Shown one piece after another: positions 11,478 through 21,369 of a stretch of DNA of 64,000 nucleotides. Source of the DNA: Ichthyophis bannanicus (Eukaryota; Chordata; Amphibia; Gymnophiona; Ichthyophiidae); NCBI GenBank assembly GCA_033557465.1, contig CM066031.1:1671276800-1671340799 (forward strand). Reading direction: 5' to 3'. The notes under the pieces were generated by a model. The model ran no database searches, was not told the DNA's origin, and worked only from the letters and a program-made list of their open reading frames with translations. Every line of letters begins with the position of its first letter. The stretch's first letter is position 1. The position numbers and the translations under genes are program-made.

Positions 11478-13610
11478 GAGGAGCACAGGACCCTCCTGGC
11501 GGACCAGGCAGTGGAGCCCATACCCCGACATCTCTGGGGTAAGGCATTCTAGTCCTGCTGCTTCTTTGTCCCCAAAAAGACAAGAGGGTTTTGTCCCATT
11601 CTAGATCTGCGGGACTTCAACCGCTTTCTGGTCAGAGAAAAGTTCAAGATGCTATTCCTTGGAACAGTGCTGCCTGCCTCTGTCAGGGAGATTGGCTATG
11701 CTCCCTCGATCTAAAAGATGCCTATACCCACATCCTGATCCACCCCTGGCACCATCAGTTCCTCTGCTTCATCGTAGGTGTGTGCCACTGCCAGTACAGG
11801 GTTCTGCCCTTCGGCGTTTTGGCCGCTCCAAGGGTGTTCACCAAGCGCCTAGTGGTGGTTGCCGCCTATCTCTGACTACAAGGCATCTTCGTTGTTTTCT
11901 ATATGGATGATTGGCTCATAAGGGGAAGCTTGCTGGAGGAGGTCTGTTGGGCGGGCCGCCGTGCCGTCCTGCTTCTATAACATCTGCGGTTCGCATCAAC
12001 TACCCCAAGTCCCATCTTCAGCCTCTGCAACATCTAGAGTTCATAGGGGACCTCCTCGATATGACCCAGGCCAGGGCCTTCCTCTCTCTGGACAGGACTC
12101 AGCAGCAAGCATCCCTGATGACTAAAGTGCAAAGTTGCGCAACCGCATCAGCCCATCTCATGCTGCGCCTCTTGGGACACATGTCCTCAATGTTTCACGT
12201 GACCCCGGACTCTCGCCTGCAGATGCGGCAGGCACAGTGGTCCCTCAGCTCTCAATGGTCTCAGGCCATGGTTCGCCTGGACGATCGTCTGTGGGTCACC
12301 ATGTCCTTTGCAAACTCCCTTGCCTGGTGACAGTACCCGCCAAACCTCTTGGCATGCCTGCCTTTCCAGGCCCTGCCAGTCCAGCATATCCTCACCATAG
12401 ACGCCTCCAAGCTCGGATGGAGAGCCCACTGTAACATTCTCCAATCCCAAGGCGTTTGGACGCAGGAGGAGAACCTGCACCAGATCAACTTCCTCGAGTT
12501 CCAGATGGTTGCGAATGCCCTTCAAGTGTTCCAGAACCAGCCGTCAAACCAGATGGTCCTCATCTAAATGAACAACCAGGTCACGATGTTCTACCTCAAC
12601 AAGCAAGGTGGCATGGACTCGTACGTCCTTTGCTGGGAGACAATCCGCATTTGGACCTTTGCTGCGGCAAGGGACATGCACCTTTGGGCAGCTTACCTCC
12701 CGGGACACAAGAATACCCCTGTCGGGCAGACTCAGCAGGGTATTTCAGCCGCACGAGTGGTGTCTGGATCCTACCATAGCTTGCTCTCTCTTCTGGCATT
12801 GGGAGATTCCAGTGATGGACCTCTTCGCCAGCCCCAGCAATGCTCAGTTGCCTTGCTTTTGCTCCTGGATACTGACCTGGGACTGGGCAGTGCCCGATGC
12901 ATTCCTCTTGACATAGACAGGGAGTCTGCTGTATGCGTACTCTCCCACTCCACTGGTTCCACAAACCCTGCTCATGATTCAGTCAGACCGGGCTACAGTG
13001 ATCCTCATTGCTCCCCGGTGGCCTGGGCAACCATAGTTCCTGCTGCTGCTGCAGCTTTCTCAAGTCGCCCTGGTTCCTCTGGGCTACGCTCTGGATCTGT
13101 GATTGCAAGAGGACTGCTCTCTCCTGCACCCCAACCTCTGGTCCCTAGCACTGACGGCCTGGCTGCTGAAAGGGTAGCTCTGGCCCCCTTCCGTCTTTCC
13201 ACGGAGCTTGAGGATGTTCTGTTGGCCTCCTGCAAGGATTCTACCAGGTGGGGGTTTGCCTATAAATGGCACTGATTTTCACTATGGTGCGCTGACAAGG
13301 GCCTTAGCTTTTTTTACTTCCCTGTGTAGTCGATACTCCAGTACCTGCTGCACCTTGCTCATGCTGGACTAAAGTTCAACTCTAACAGGGTGCACCTCAG
13401 TGCCCTGGCTGCACATCACCATCCGGTGGATCGACAATCCATCTCTGTACACCCTTTCTTGGGCCACTTCATGAGAGGTCTCCTCCTCTCACGGTCCTCG
13501 GTCTGGCCGCCCCTGGTGGTATGGGACCTAAATATAGTTCTTGGGAAACTCATGGCCACTCCCTATGAACCGCTTGCTTCTGCTCACCTCCAATCCTAGC
13601 TACAGGATTA
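11478..13610 (+). mobile_element. DIRS copy 2, internal fragment (lineage A)
   Basis: This eroded internal part of a DIRS element lacks terminal repeats. It starts in the reverse transcriptase (LLADQAVEPIPRHLWGKAF, 11490-11552), and continues with SLDLKDAYTHILIHPWHHQF (11700-11760), YRVLPFG, the catalytic region with an ATG-for-Leu change (YMDDWLI, near 11903) and LEFIGDLLDM. RNase H follows (TIDASKLGWRAH near 12395; NNQVTMFYLNKQGGMDS near 12570). The YR N-terminus (ELEDVLLASCKDST near 13205) and NRVHLSALAAHHHPVDRQSI (13390) come last, and similarity fades after 13610. Multiple stops and frame changes are present. An A-rich run at 11467-11478 directly precedes it. Confidence 0.8.
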
Positions 13611-14715
13611 CTTCCTTCTACGTCAAGGCAATGCTGTTCTTTCATGTGACCTCTCTCCTCTATGACAACAGAGAGGCTGCCAGACTGGAGATGAGACCTA
13701 TAGGGATGTAGTACTGGAGTCCCATCTATATACCTTTCTCTTCCTTAGGTCCTCCAAGTCTGCTACTCTAGCCTCCGGAGATCGGACTTGTCCTTGAGAG
13801 AAGAGCTCCTTGTACCTAGTGCATATGTAAATCCCCTCATCAACTGGAAGAAAATCATACATGTGACACTCAATGCAGAAGACTGGATAGCCCCCATCTC
13901 GCTGCTGGACTGCTGTTTGCATCTTAGTTTTAAGGTTTTCTTCAGCTATTTAAGTTGTTTACTTACTTAAGATTGCTGGGGATACTTGTACTAATACAAC
14001 TATACCTAATAAGTTTAAGGGACTTTGTTCTCCTCAAGATTAATTTCAGGTCCTTAATTAATCTATTCCTGATGAGGATAACCAGCTGAACCTGAAAGTG
14101 AATTTGACCACCTCTTTTCCTGTAATAGGTTTAAGAGCCTATAAAGCTAAAACTATGGCTGGGGTGGTTGGGAGGGAAAGAACATTTAGTAAAAGCTGGC
14201 TTCTGCACAGTGCCCTGACCTGTGCTTCTAAGGTAATCTCGTAACAATTTCCTATGTGATTCACACAGTCCTTGGTTTGATAGAGGGAGCCTTTAAAATT
14301 GCCCCTTTGATCTGTCACTTGGCTTTAAAACCTTTTTAGAACAATTTCACAAGTCTCTTGCTTCCTAACTGGAAGGCCTCTTTGTAAAGGTTTCTAGCAA
14401 CAATTTCTTTCTTTCAAAGAAAATGTACCCTGTTCTACTTTCTATGCTAAGCTATACTATGAACTGATTTAAATGAAAGCTGTCTGGTCGTATTAAGCCC
14501 TGACTGACTTAACAAAAAACACCAAATTCTAAAATACACAGATTTATCAGCTTTAACCCAAAGAATTCTCTTTTCTTCAAAATTTAGACCAGAAGGTAAA
14601 TACTTAACAAGTGTAGATTTCTTTCCAGCAGTAGCAATCCCTTTTGATAGTCCTTAAAGACTGAAAACATCCAGAGGGAGTAGAGAAAAGGCCCTCCACT
14701 ATCCCCAGGACTCGC
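13611..14715. other. Unassigned AT-rich stretch
   Basis: I see no open frame with recognisable similarity, no terminal repeat and no tandem array here. It may be old degraded repeat or unique intergenic DNA. Confidence 0.5.
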
Positions 14716-14783
14716 ACAATGTCAGTGTTAGCAGTAGTGGGATTTGAACCCTAGCTGCTCTTTTTCTTGCCTTCCACTCTAAC

Positions 14784-15591
14784 CAGGGCCGGATTTGCCT
14801 ATATGCCATGTACGCCGTGGCGTAGGGCCCACAGCTGGCAAGGGCCCACCGGAGGGCTTTAGAGGGAGCCGGCGAAGCCCCGGCTCCCTCTGTACAGTGC
14901 CCTTTAACCTTTCCCAGCATTCGCGGCTTCACAGAAACAGCCGCCAGCGTGAAGGAAAAGGCTCTTCATGCTGGCGGCTGTACAGAGGGAGCCGGGGCCT
15001 CGCGCGGGCTTCCCCGGCTCCCTCTGAAGCCCCTCAGACAGCCGCGATGCTGTCCGGGGGGGCCAGGACTGCACGGGGGGGGCCCAGGACTGCACGGGGG
15101 CACGGGGGGGCCCCAGGACTGCACGAGGGCACGGGGGGGCCCAGGACTGCACAGGGGGGCCCAGGACTGCACGGGGTCACGGGGGGGGCCCAGGACTGCA
15201 CGGGGGCACGGGGGGGGGCCCAGGAATGCACGGGGGGGCCCAGGACTGCACGGGGGCACGGGGGGGCCGGGGGGGCCCAGGACTGCACGGGGGCATGGGG
15301 GGGCCCAGGCCTGCACGGGGGCACGGGGGGGCCCAGGATGGCACAGGGGCATGGGGGGCCCAGGACGGCACGGGGGGGCCCAGGACGGCACGGGGGGGCC
15401 CAGGATGGCACGGGGGGGGCCCAGGACTGCACGGGGGCATGGGGGGGGGCCCAGGACTGCACAGAGGCACGGGGGGGGACACGGGGGGGCCCAGGACTGC
15501 ACGGGGGGGGGGGCCCAGGACTGCACGGGGACACGGGGGGGCCCACAATTTTTCTTGGCGTAGGGCCTCACTCTAGCTAAATCCGGCCCTG
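14784..15591. mobile_element. Non-autonomous hAT element with an internal minisatellite
   Basis: The ends are inverted: cagggccggattt at 14784 and aaatccggccctg ending at 15591. They are flanked by perfect 8-base direct repeats actctaac (14776-14783 and 15592-15599), the target-site duplication size of the hAT superfamily. Inner end sequences also pair (tggcgtagggccc on the left, ggcgtagggcc on the right). There is no transposase gene. A short inverted repeat around gagggagccgg flanks 14862-15025, and a G-rich minisatellite fills 15050-15545. It would need a transposase in trans. Confidence 0.85.
15050..15545 (+). repeat. G-rich minisatellite
   Basis: About twenty imperfect tandem copies of a 21-base unit (gcccaggactgcacggggggg) and a 29-base variant with an added ggggcac segment. 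G runs of four to nine recur every 10-20 bases on the plus strand. Long open frames on both strands across the array follow from the missing stop codons in the unit and are not genes. Confidence 0.9.
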
Positions 15592-15620
15592 ACTCTAACC
15601 AGTAGACTATCATAGACACC

Positions 15621-15779
15621 CTTTGGGAAGAAGTCCTTTCAGAAAACTTTGCTAACATTCTGCAGAGCATCTTACTAGCTCTTCATGGGTATGCCTTTGC
15701 GGAATATCATGCATAACTTGGAGGAATTAACAGACATTCTTTTTCCAGAGTAAGTTGACTAGTATAGCACAAGCAAAGG
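15621..15779. other. Short unassigned spacer
   Basis: This lies between the SINE remnant and the first recognisable gag-like sequence of DIRS copy 3. I cannot assign it. Confidence 0.4.
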
Positions 15780-16770
15780 AGTGTGGAAAATATATTGTCT
15801 AAGAGACATACAATATTTTTGATGCTGCGTCGAGCTCCTACTTAGTGAGTATTGGCACCCAGAGACTCTCATTTCTTCGGGCCTCCGACTTACAGCCTGA
15901 TGTTTAGGAGCTGATGTGCCATGCCATAAATGCAGTCTCTTTGGAGACAAGATCCAAGGGGCTGCGACCATGATCAAGGAGTATACTGAAACCTTGAGGA
16001 CTCTCTCCAGGCCCACCTTTAAGCCAACATCTTTATCTAGGAGGTTCCACAGTGGGGGCGCAGCGGAGGTCCTACTACTATCAAATGTTTAGGTATTCTC
16101 CTCCGTCCCACTCCTCTCAAACTAGGCAACTTTCACACTCCAACCCTTGGCATATGAAGGTCAGAAGCCCCAGCCAGTGTCCGAGCCAAAATCAAGCATA
16201 GGATTTTGACTGGCTCCTTGATATCATAGCCACTACCCTGTCTTGCTCTCGGACAACCTACCAATTGGAGGGAGGCTCCTCACTTTTCAGATCTCCTTGT
16301 AACCTCTGACTCTTGAGTCCTGAAAGTAGTCCGGGAGGGTTACTGACTACACTATATTCGAACTCCCACCTAATAGTACAATGAGAGTTCACTCAATCAA
16401 TTCTCAGAATAAGGAAATACTTCAGCAGAAACTCTCCACCTTTCAGGGTACCAAAAGCCTGTCCCACCAGTGTAGGAAGGGGTGGAATTTTATTTGAGGT
16501 ATTTCCTAGTGTCAAGGAAAACAGGGGAACACCATTCCATCCTAGATCTAAGGGACCTGAACAAGTTTCTCTTCAGGGAAAAGTTCAGAATGGTTTCCCT
16601 GTGCACCTTGCTTCCCTTCCTTCAAAAAGAGGAAGACATCTTCATCTACATACAGATACATCTCAGTCCAGGAAATATCTACAATTTGTTGTGGGAACCC
16701 ATCACATCCAGTACTATGTACAGCCCTTTGGATTCTCCTCCGCTTCTCATGTATTCACAAAATGCCTTTC

Positions 16771-17335
16771 CATATCTTAAAAAGGATATAACAGATTTAG
16801 AAAAAGTACAGTGAAGAATGACCAAAATGGTAAAGGGGATGGAAGGATATCCCTATGAGGAGAGGTTCAAAAGGTTAGGGCTCTTCAACTTGGAAAAGAG
16901 ACAACTGAGGGGAGATATGATAGAGGTCTATAAAATAATGAATGGAGTGGAACAGAAAAATGTAGATTGGTTGTTTACCCCTTCAAAAAGTTGAAAGACT
17001 AGGGGACATGTAATGAAGCTACAATGTAGCACATTCAAGACTAATCATAGAAAATATTTTTTCACTCAACACATAATCAAACTCTGGAATTCATTACAGA
17101 AGATGTAATAAAAGTTGTTATTGTAGCCTGGTTTAAAAGTAGTTTGGACAAGTTCTTGGAAGAAAAGTCCATAAACCATTATTAAAGAGAAATTAACTGC
17201 TTACCCCTGGGACAAGCAACATGGAATATGTATACCTTTTGGAAACCTGCCAGGTGCTTATGACTTAGATTGGCCACTGCTGAAAACAGGATTCTGGGTT
17301 TGACGGACCCTTGATCTGACCCAGTATAGCTCACA
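16771..17335 (+). mobile_element. CR1 LINE 3' fragment inside DIRS copy 3
   Basis: It starts at ccatatcttaaaaaggatat and matches the C-terminal coding region and 3' UTR of CR1-A (8470-9030). It encodes in pieces the GMEGYPYEERFKRLGLFNLE block and the KYFFTQHIIKLWN block, then the 3' UTR with tctgacccagtat. A short ttatgttc-like end is visible at 17512-17522, after the SINE/LINE tail, so the two insertions are probably nested. Confidence 0.75.
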
Positions 17336-17515
17336 ATGTATATAGCTCACTAGTTAATCATTCACACTACTATCACACCACCCATGTCGATGTATCCACT
17401 GCATGTACTCACCCACTCACACTGCCTCATGATTTGTTTGATGTGTTAAGCGCTTTGATTTAAGGATAAAGCGGTATATTAAATCCTTTTAAATAAATAA
17501 ATAAATAACTTACTT
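17336..17515 (+). mobile_element. SINE or L2-like 3' tail
   Basis: This ends in agcgctttgatttaaggataaagcggtatatt followed by a (taaa)n run at 17490-17507, the kind of stem plus short tandem tail found at L2-type LINE and derived SINE 3' ends. It interrupts the CR1 3' end. No coding sequence is present. Confidence 0.5.
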
Positions 17516-18870
17516 ATGTTCTTGGTTGTTGCAGCGTTTCTACACAGGCTGAATGTGCATATGCATCCCTACCTGGATGACTGGCTGATCAAGAGCATCA
17601 CCCTGGAAAGGGTTCAAGAATTTATACACCTGACACACTGGGTTACTAGAGCTTGCTTGGATTCGTCATCAGTTATCTCAAGTCAAACCTCAGCACATTC
17701 CCACCATTTAGAATTCATTAGATCCCTGCTAGACATGACTCAGGTGAAGGTCTTCTTTCTTCAAGACAGGCGAGATCTCCCTAGTGGTGATAGTGAAAGG
17801 AGTACAACAGAATCAGCAGGTGACAGTGAGACACATGTTGAGAATGTTGGGCTGCATGACTTAGACAGTTCATGCAATTAAACGAGACAAGTTCAGTGAA
17901 ACCTGAACATGCAGTGGACACAGTCCACTCACAGACTCAAGGATGTCATCTCTGTCACTCCTCCTTTTTGGGACTCTGTTTTGGTGAACAGATCATTCCA
18001 ATCCAGCCAAAGGTCTTCCCTTCCAAATTCCCCCCCTACCAAACTTTGCTGATGACAGACGTGTCCAAACTGGGCTGGCAAGTTCATGTAGATGGGTTCC
18101 ATACCAAGGGCCTGTGATCCACCTAGGAAAGCCTTCACCAAATCAATTTTCTGGAACTGAGAGCAATATCAAATGCCCTAAAGGCTTTCAGAGATTGGTT
18201 GGTAGATCAAATTATCATGATCCAGATGAACGATCAGGTTGTGATGTACTCATAAATAAGTAGGAAAGAACCGGCTCATACCTCCTGTATTGAGAAACAG
18301 CCAGGATGTGGCACTTTGTCATCTCTCACAGGATGATGCTCAGAACCACATATGTGCCAGGTGAGGAGAACACCTAGCAAACAAGCTGAGCTGCGTCTTT
18401 CAACATGAATGGACCTTGAACAGGGAAGTGGCTTTGTCTCTCTTTTGAGCGTGGGGCACCCCTCAATAGATTTGTTTGCCTTTCCTTAGCACAGTCAGGT
18501 GCCTTAGCTCAGCTCCAAAGTGGGGACACAGCAAACTAACCTCAGATGCCTTTGTCTTACATTAGGGAGAAAGTATTCTGTACACATATCCTCTTATTTC
18601 TCTGATAGCAAAAATGATCTGGAAGCTCAGAGACAAAGGGGGAACGCTAATTCTCATAACATTTTATTGGACCAGGCAGCTGTGGTTTCCTCTTTTGCAA
18701 GAGCTTTCCATCAAGGACCTGATTTACCTGGGCAACTCACCAACTCTGATTAGGCAGGATCAGGGAACTTTGTTGCAACCCAACATCAAGTCCCCATCCC
18801 TCACAGTTTGGATGTCTTTCCAGATGTGGCTTAAGGTTACCAAACTATATAGGAAGATTTCCTACAATTA

Positions 18871-19117
18871 AAATCCTGACACTTGGTGCCAGTTTCTTTT
18901 TAACATTTCCATCAAAAATGTTTGTTTTTTTTACTCTGGGAGTAGGTATATTTTCATGGATCTAATAAATATCTGCTTTTTATTGATCTTCTATACTGCT
19001 TTCTTCTTTGTTAGATGGAGTATAGTGTAAAGGAGACTTAAAGTAATGCATTTGACTTTCTTCTTCCTTGGATTTTTTTCTTATTCTTTTTTATCTTATG
19101 TATTTTCTATATCTCCA
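18871..19117. other. Unassigned AT-rich spacer
   Basis: This lies between the end of DIRS copy 3 similarity and the left terminal repeat of copy 4. I recognise nothing in it. Confidence 0.5.
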
Positions 19118-19270
19118 GGAACAAGCAGGGATGTAGTCTTCACATATGGGTATCGTCGGTACCGGCGGAGCCTGCGCGGGAACGCTCCCCAGCATCCAAT
19201 TAGAAAGCTTTTGGGAGCATCCCACAGCGCCTGCGTGCTGCCTTCCCGCCTTTGCCAACTGCCTCTCTCC
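19118..19270 (+). repeat. Left inverted terminal repeat, DIRS copy 4
   Basis: It starts ctccaggaacaagcaggga and contains cacatatgggtatcgtcgg, then aatta-gaaagcttttgggagc, mirrored at 29190-29300 (aaaagctttctaattgg, ggtaccgacgatacccatat). The part up to the cacatatggg block also appears inverted in the internal complementary region. Confidence 0.8.
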
Positions 19271-19505
19271 AGTTCTTCATTTTCCGCAGAGCCAGCAGGT
19301 CGTTTTTCCTGTCACCGCAGAAATTATCCCATCTTTTTCATTCTTTTTTGTGGTAGCGTCTGCCTTCCTCGACGCTATACCGGTACCGCCGGTTCGTTCT
19401 TTCTTTAAAAAAAAAAAATTGTAATCTTTTTTTCTGGACTTTCCAGTCTTTTTTCTGTCAGGTGCCACGCGCCATTTTGGGCACTAGGCCCAACTTTCCT
19501 TCAGA

Positions 19506-21368
19506 ATGGAAAAACCCGCCTCGGGTTTTAAAAAGTGTTCCAAATGTGGCGGTACCATCTCCATCACCGACACCCATGAGTGGTGCCTTAAATGTTTAGG
19601 TCCTGACCACTCCATCTCGGAGTGTGTTGCCTGTGGGATGATGTCGAAGAGGGGTCAGCAAAACCGAGCTGCTAAGCTTAGCACCCTTTTTCCCTCCGAT
19701 GCAGCATCCGTGGCATCGACGTCTTCCAGGGCTTCGTCTTCCTCCCATGGATCTCAGGTAACCAAACATAAATCTGGCCAGTCCTCAAAGGGTAGATCTC
19801 CTTCTAAGCATCGAGATGCCTCTGGTGTTGCCCTTGAGGGACTTGTACCGGCAAAATTGCCCCAGCGGGAGGCTTCGGCTTCCAAAGCACTAACGGGGCT
19901 CCAGGGTGTTCTCAAAGCCTCAACCTCGGCAGAACTACTGGTGCCATGCTCTGGGGTACCGGCCGCTTCGTCCGGTACCGATACCCAGGCATCGGCAGCA
20001 TCAATAGACCAGAGGTTCTTGGCTATTAAACGCAGTCTGGCGGCTCTCCTTGCGGCTTCGGTGCCTTCGGGACCGCTTCAGACGGTTCAACCGGTATCGA
20101 CACTGGTTCCGGCACCGATATCGGTACCGGTATCAACAGCATCGACATCGGCGACTGTGTTACCGACACCGAGTCATGCTGTTTCCTCCGGTATCGACAG
20201 GCCGGTACCGGACCTCTCTGGTACTGACTTCGATCGGTACCAGTACCAGTATCGTGCTTTCCAAGAGCACCCGAACAGGAGATATTTTGAATCCTCCGAT
20301 GAGTCTGAGGATTCTGACAGCTCTGTCGGTACCGGAGCACTTCTCTCTGAAGAGCCTTCCTCTCCTAAACGTAGGATGTCTCCTCCAGAGGATATATCCT
20401 TTCAGGATTTCATCCGGGAGGTGTCTAGAGGTCTTTCCATCACAGTGGCTCATGAAATAGAACCCAGAGCAAAGGAGTTGGAGATTTTACAATATCCTAA
20501 AGCTCCCAAGGAGGCAGCTACTTTGCCTATTCATGAGATCTTGCATGATCTCATGTTAAGAATGTGGGAAACACCTCTTACCACCTCTCCTCACTCTCGT
20601 AGGCTTGATACCATGTATCAAGTACCTCCTTGTCCTGGATTTCAAAAAACTCAGTTACCACACCACTCCATGGTGGTAGAATCAGCTATGAGAAAGATCA
20701 AGAGTGCAAAGAGACATGCATCTAATCCTCCAGGACGTGAATGTAGGACTCTTGATGCCTTTGGGCGTCGAACCTTCCAGGCTTTTATGCTTTCTGCCAG
20801 GATTAGTTCCTACATCTTATACATGGGCATGTTCCTTAAGGAGATTACAGGAGATCTAGAGCTTATGAGCCCTCTCCTTCCTGATGATAAGAGGCAAGAT
20901 TATCTTACATTTGTCAAACATGCCCAAGATGTTTCCAAGTTCGTTAATCGTGCAGCTTTTGACTGCTTTGAGTGCATAAGCAGAACCTCTGCCATTGCCA
21001 TAGGTGCTCGTAGGATTGCCTGGCTACAGGCATCTGACTTAGAACTCTGGGTACAGGACAAACTGGTGAATATCCCTTGCACAGGCGATAATCTCTTTGA
21101 CAAAAATTGGCAAGAGAAAGCTAATGAGCTGGATGCTGATAACACCACTTTGGATAGACTTTCCAAGGCTACAGCTGATCCTGCATGGAGAAAATCCTAC
21201 AAGAAACCATTCTTCTCTAAAAAGAAGAGGTTTTACCCCTCCTATACCCAGCAGGGACATTCTACAGGTCAGTCTGCCCGAAAGGGACAGCAGCCACCAA
21301 AACAAAGAAAAACAAAGTCTGCTAAGCCTCAACCAGCCCAACAGACTCAGCCTCCACAGGGGCTTTGA
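19506..21368 (+). CDS. DIRS copy 4 gag-like protein, intact 620 codons
   Basis: This is the best preserved gene in the window: ATG at 19506 to TGA at 21366-21368 with no break. Residues 8-45 hold the knuckle CSKC, ISITDTHEWCLKCLGPDH, CVAC. Residues 50-260 are Ser/Thr/Pro/Ala-rich and low in complexity, ending in a Tyr/Arg patch (DRYQYQYRAF). Residues 265-300 are acidic (SSDESEDSDSS). Residues 305-520 look folded, with MSPPEDISFQDFIREVSRGLS, MVVESAMRKIKSAKRHASN, FGRRTFQAFMLSARISSYIL and FDCFECISRTSAIAIGARRIA. The C-terminus is basic (KKPFFSKKKRFYP) and ends in a Gln-rich tail. The polymerase frame starts at its 3' end in another frame. It probably forms particles and binds RNA; that role is inferred from position. 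Confidence 0.85.
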   Translation: MEKPASGFKKCSKCGGTISITDTHEWCLKCLGPDHSISECVACGMMSKRGQQNRAAKLSTLFPSDAASVASTSSRASSSSHGSQVTKHKSGQSSKGRSPSKHRDASGVALEGLVPAKLPQREASASKALTGLQGVLKASTSAELLVPCSGVPAASSGTDTQASAASIDQRFLAIKRSLAALLAASVPSGPLQTVQPVSTLVPAPISVPVSTASTSATVLPTPSHAVSSGIDRPVPDLSGTDFDRYQYQYRAFQEHPNRRYFESSDESEDSDSSVGTGALLSEEPSSPKRRMSPPEDISFQDFIREVSRGLSITVAHEIEPRAKELEILQYPKAPKEAATLPIHEILHDLMLRMWETPLTTSPHSRRLDTMYQVPPCPGFQKTQLPHHSMVVESAMRKIKSAKRHASNPPGRECRTLDAFGRRTFQAFMLSARISSYILYMGMFLKEITGDLELMSPLLPDDKRQDYLTFVKHAQDVSKFVNRAAFDCFECISRTSAIAIGARRIAWLQASDLELWVQDKLVNIPCTGDNLFDKNWQEKANELDADNTTLDRLSKATADPAWRKSYKKPFFSKKKRFYPSYTQQGHSTGQSARKGQQPPKQRKTKSAKPQPAQQTQPPQGL

Positions 21369-21369
21369 C

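Larger units (their letters stand above)
14716..15620 (-). mobile_element. tRNA-headed SINE fragment, split by a hAT element
   Basis: Read on the minus strand, the flanks of the hAT element (15592-15620 and 14720-14783) join into a tRNA-like head: a box A-like tggttagagtgg (near 15600 to 14776) and a box B gggttcaaatcc (14744-14755). This resembles the RNA polymerase III promoter of tRNA-derived SINEs such as MIR-type families. The hAT insertion lies between the two boxes. The downstream body is short and diverged. Confidence 0.55.
15780..18870 (+). mobile_element. DIRS copy 3, eroded internal fragment
   Basis: This is an old DIRS fragment with many stops. Gag remnant: translated similarity to the block TSAISIGARRIAWLQ occurs near 15830-15905. 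The RT start resembles the IPGRLCHF region near 16260-16290; then FYLRYFLVSRKTGEHHSILDL and DLNKFLFREKFRMVSL (16482-16600). It is interrupted by CR1 sequence (16771-17335) and a second 3' tail (17336-17515), and resumes at 17522 with VVAAFLHRLNV and the catalytic block HPYLDDWLIKS. LEFIRSLLDM, the RNase H TDVSKLGWQVH (near 18056) and WKLRDKGGTLILI..TRQLWFPLL (near 18615-18700) follow. The recombinase is not seen. Confidence 0.7.

Noticed and set aside
15050..15545. CRISPR-like array of short repeats
   Set aside because: Units are adjacent without unique spacers and vary in length; the composition and vertebrate context indicate a minisatellite.
14795..15670. Long open frames on both strands with Gly/Pro-rich repeats
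   Set aside because: They are translations of the G-rich minisatellite, whose unit lacks stop codons in several frames. Their composition changes with frame and they sit inside a non-coding hAT element.
20050..20460. 136-codon Arg/Tyr-rich frame overlapping gag of DIRS copy 4
   Set aside because: It is a shadow of the repeated ggtacc-like motifs in another frame; it is not matched in copy 5 and has no recognisable domain.
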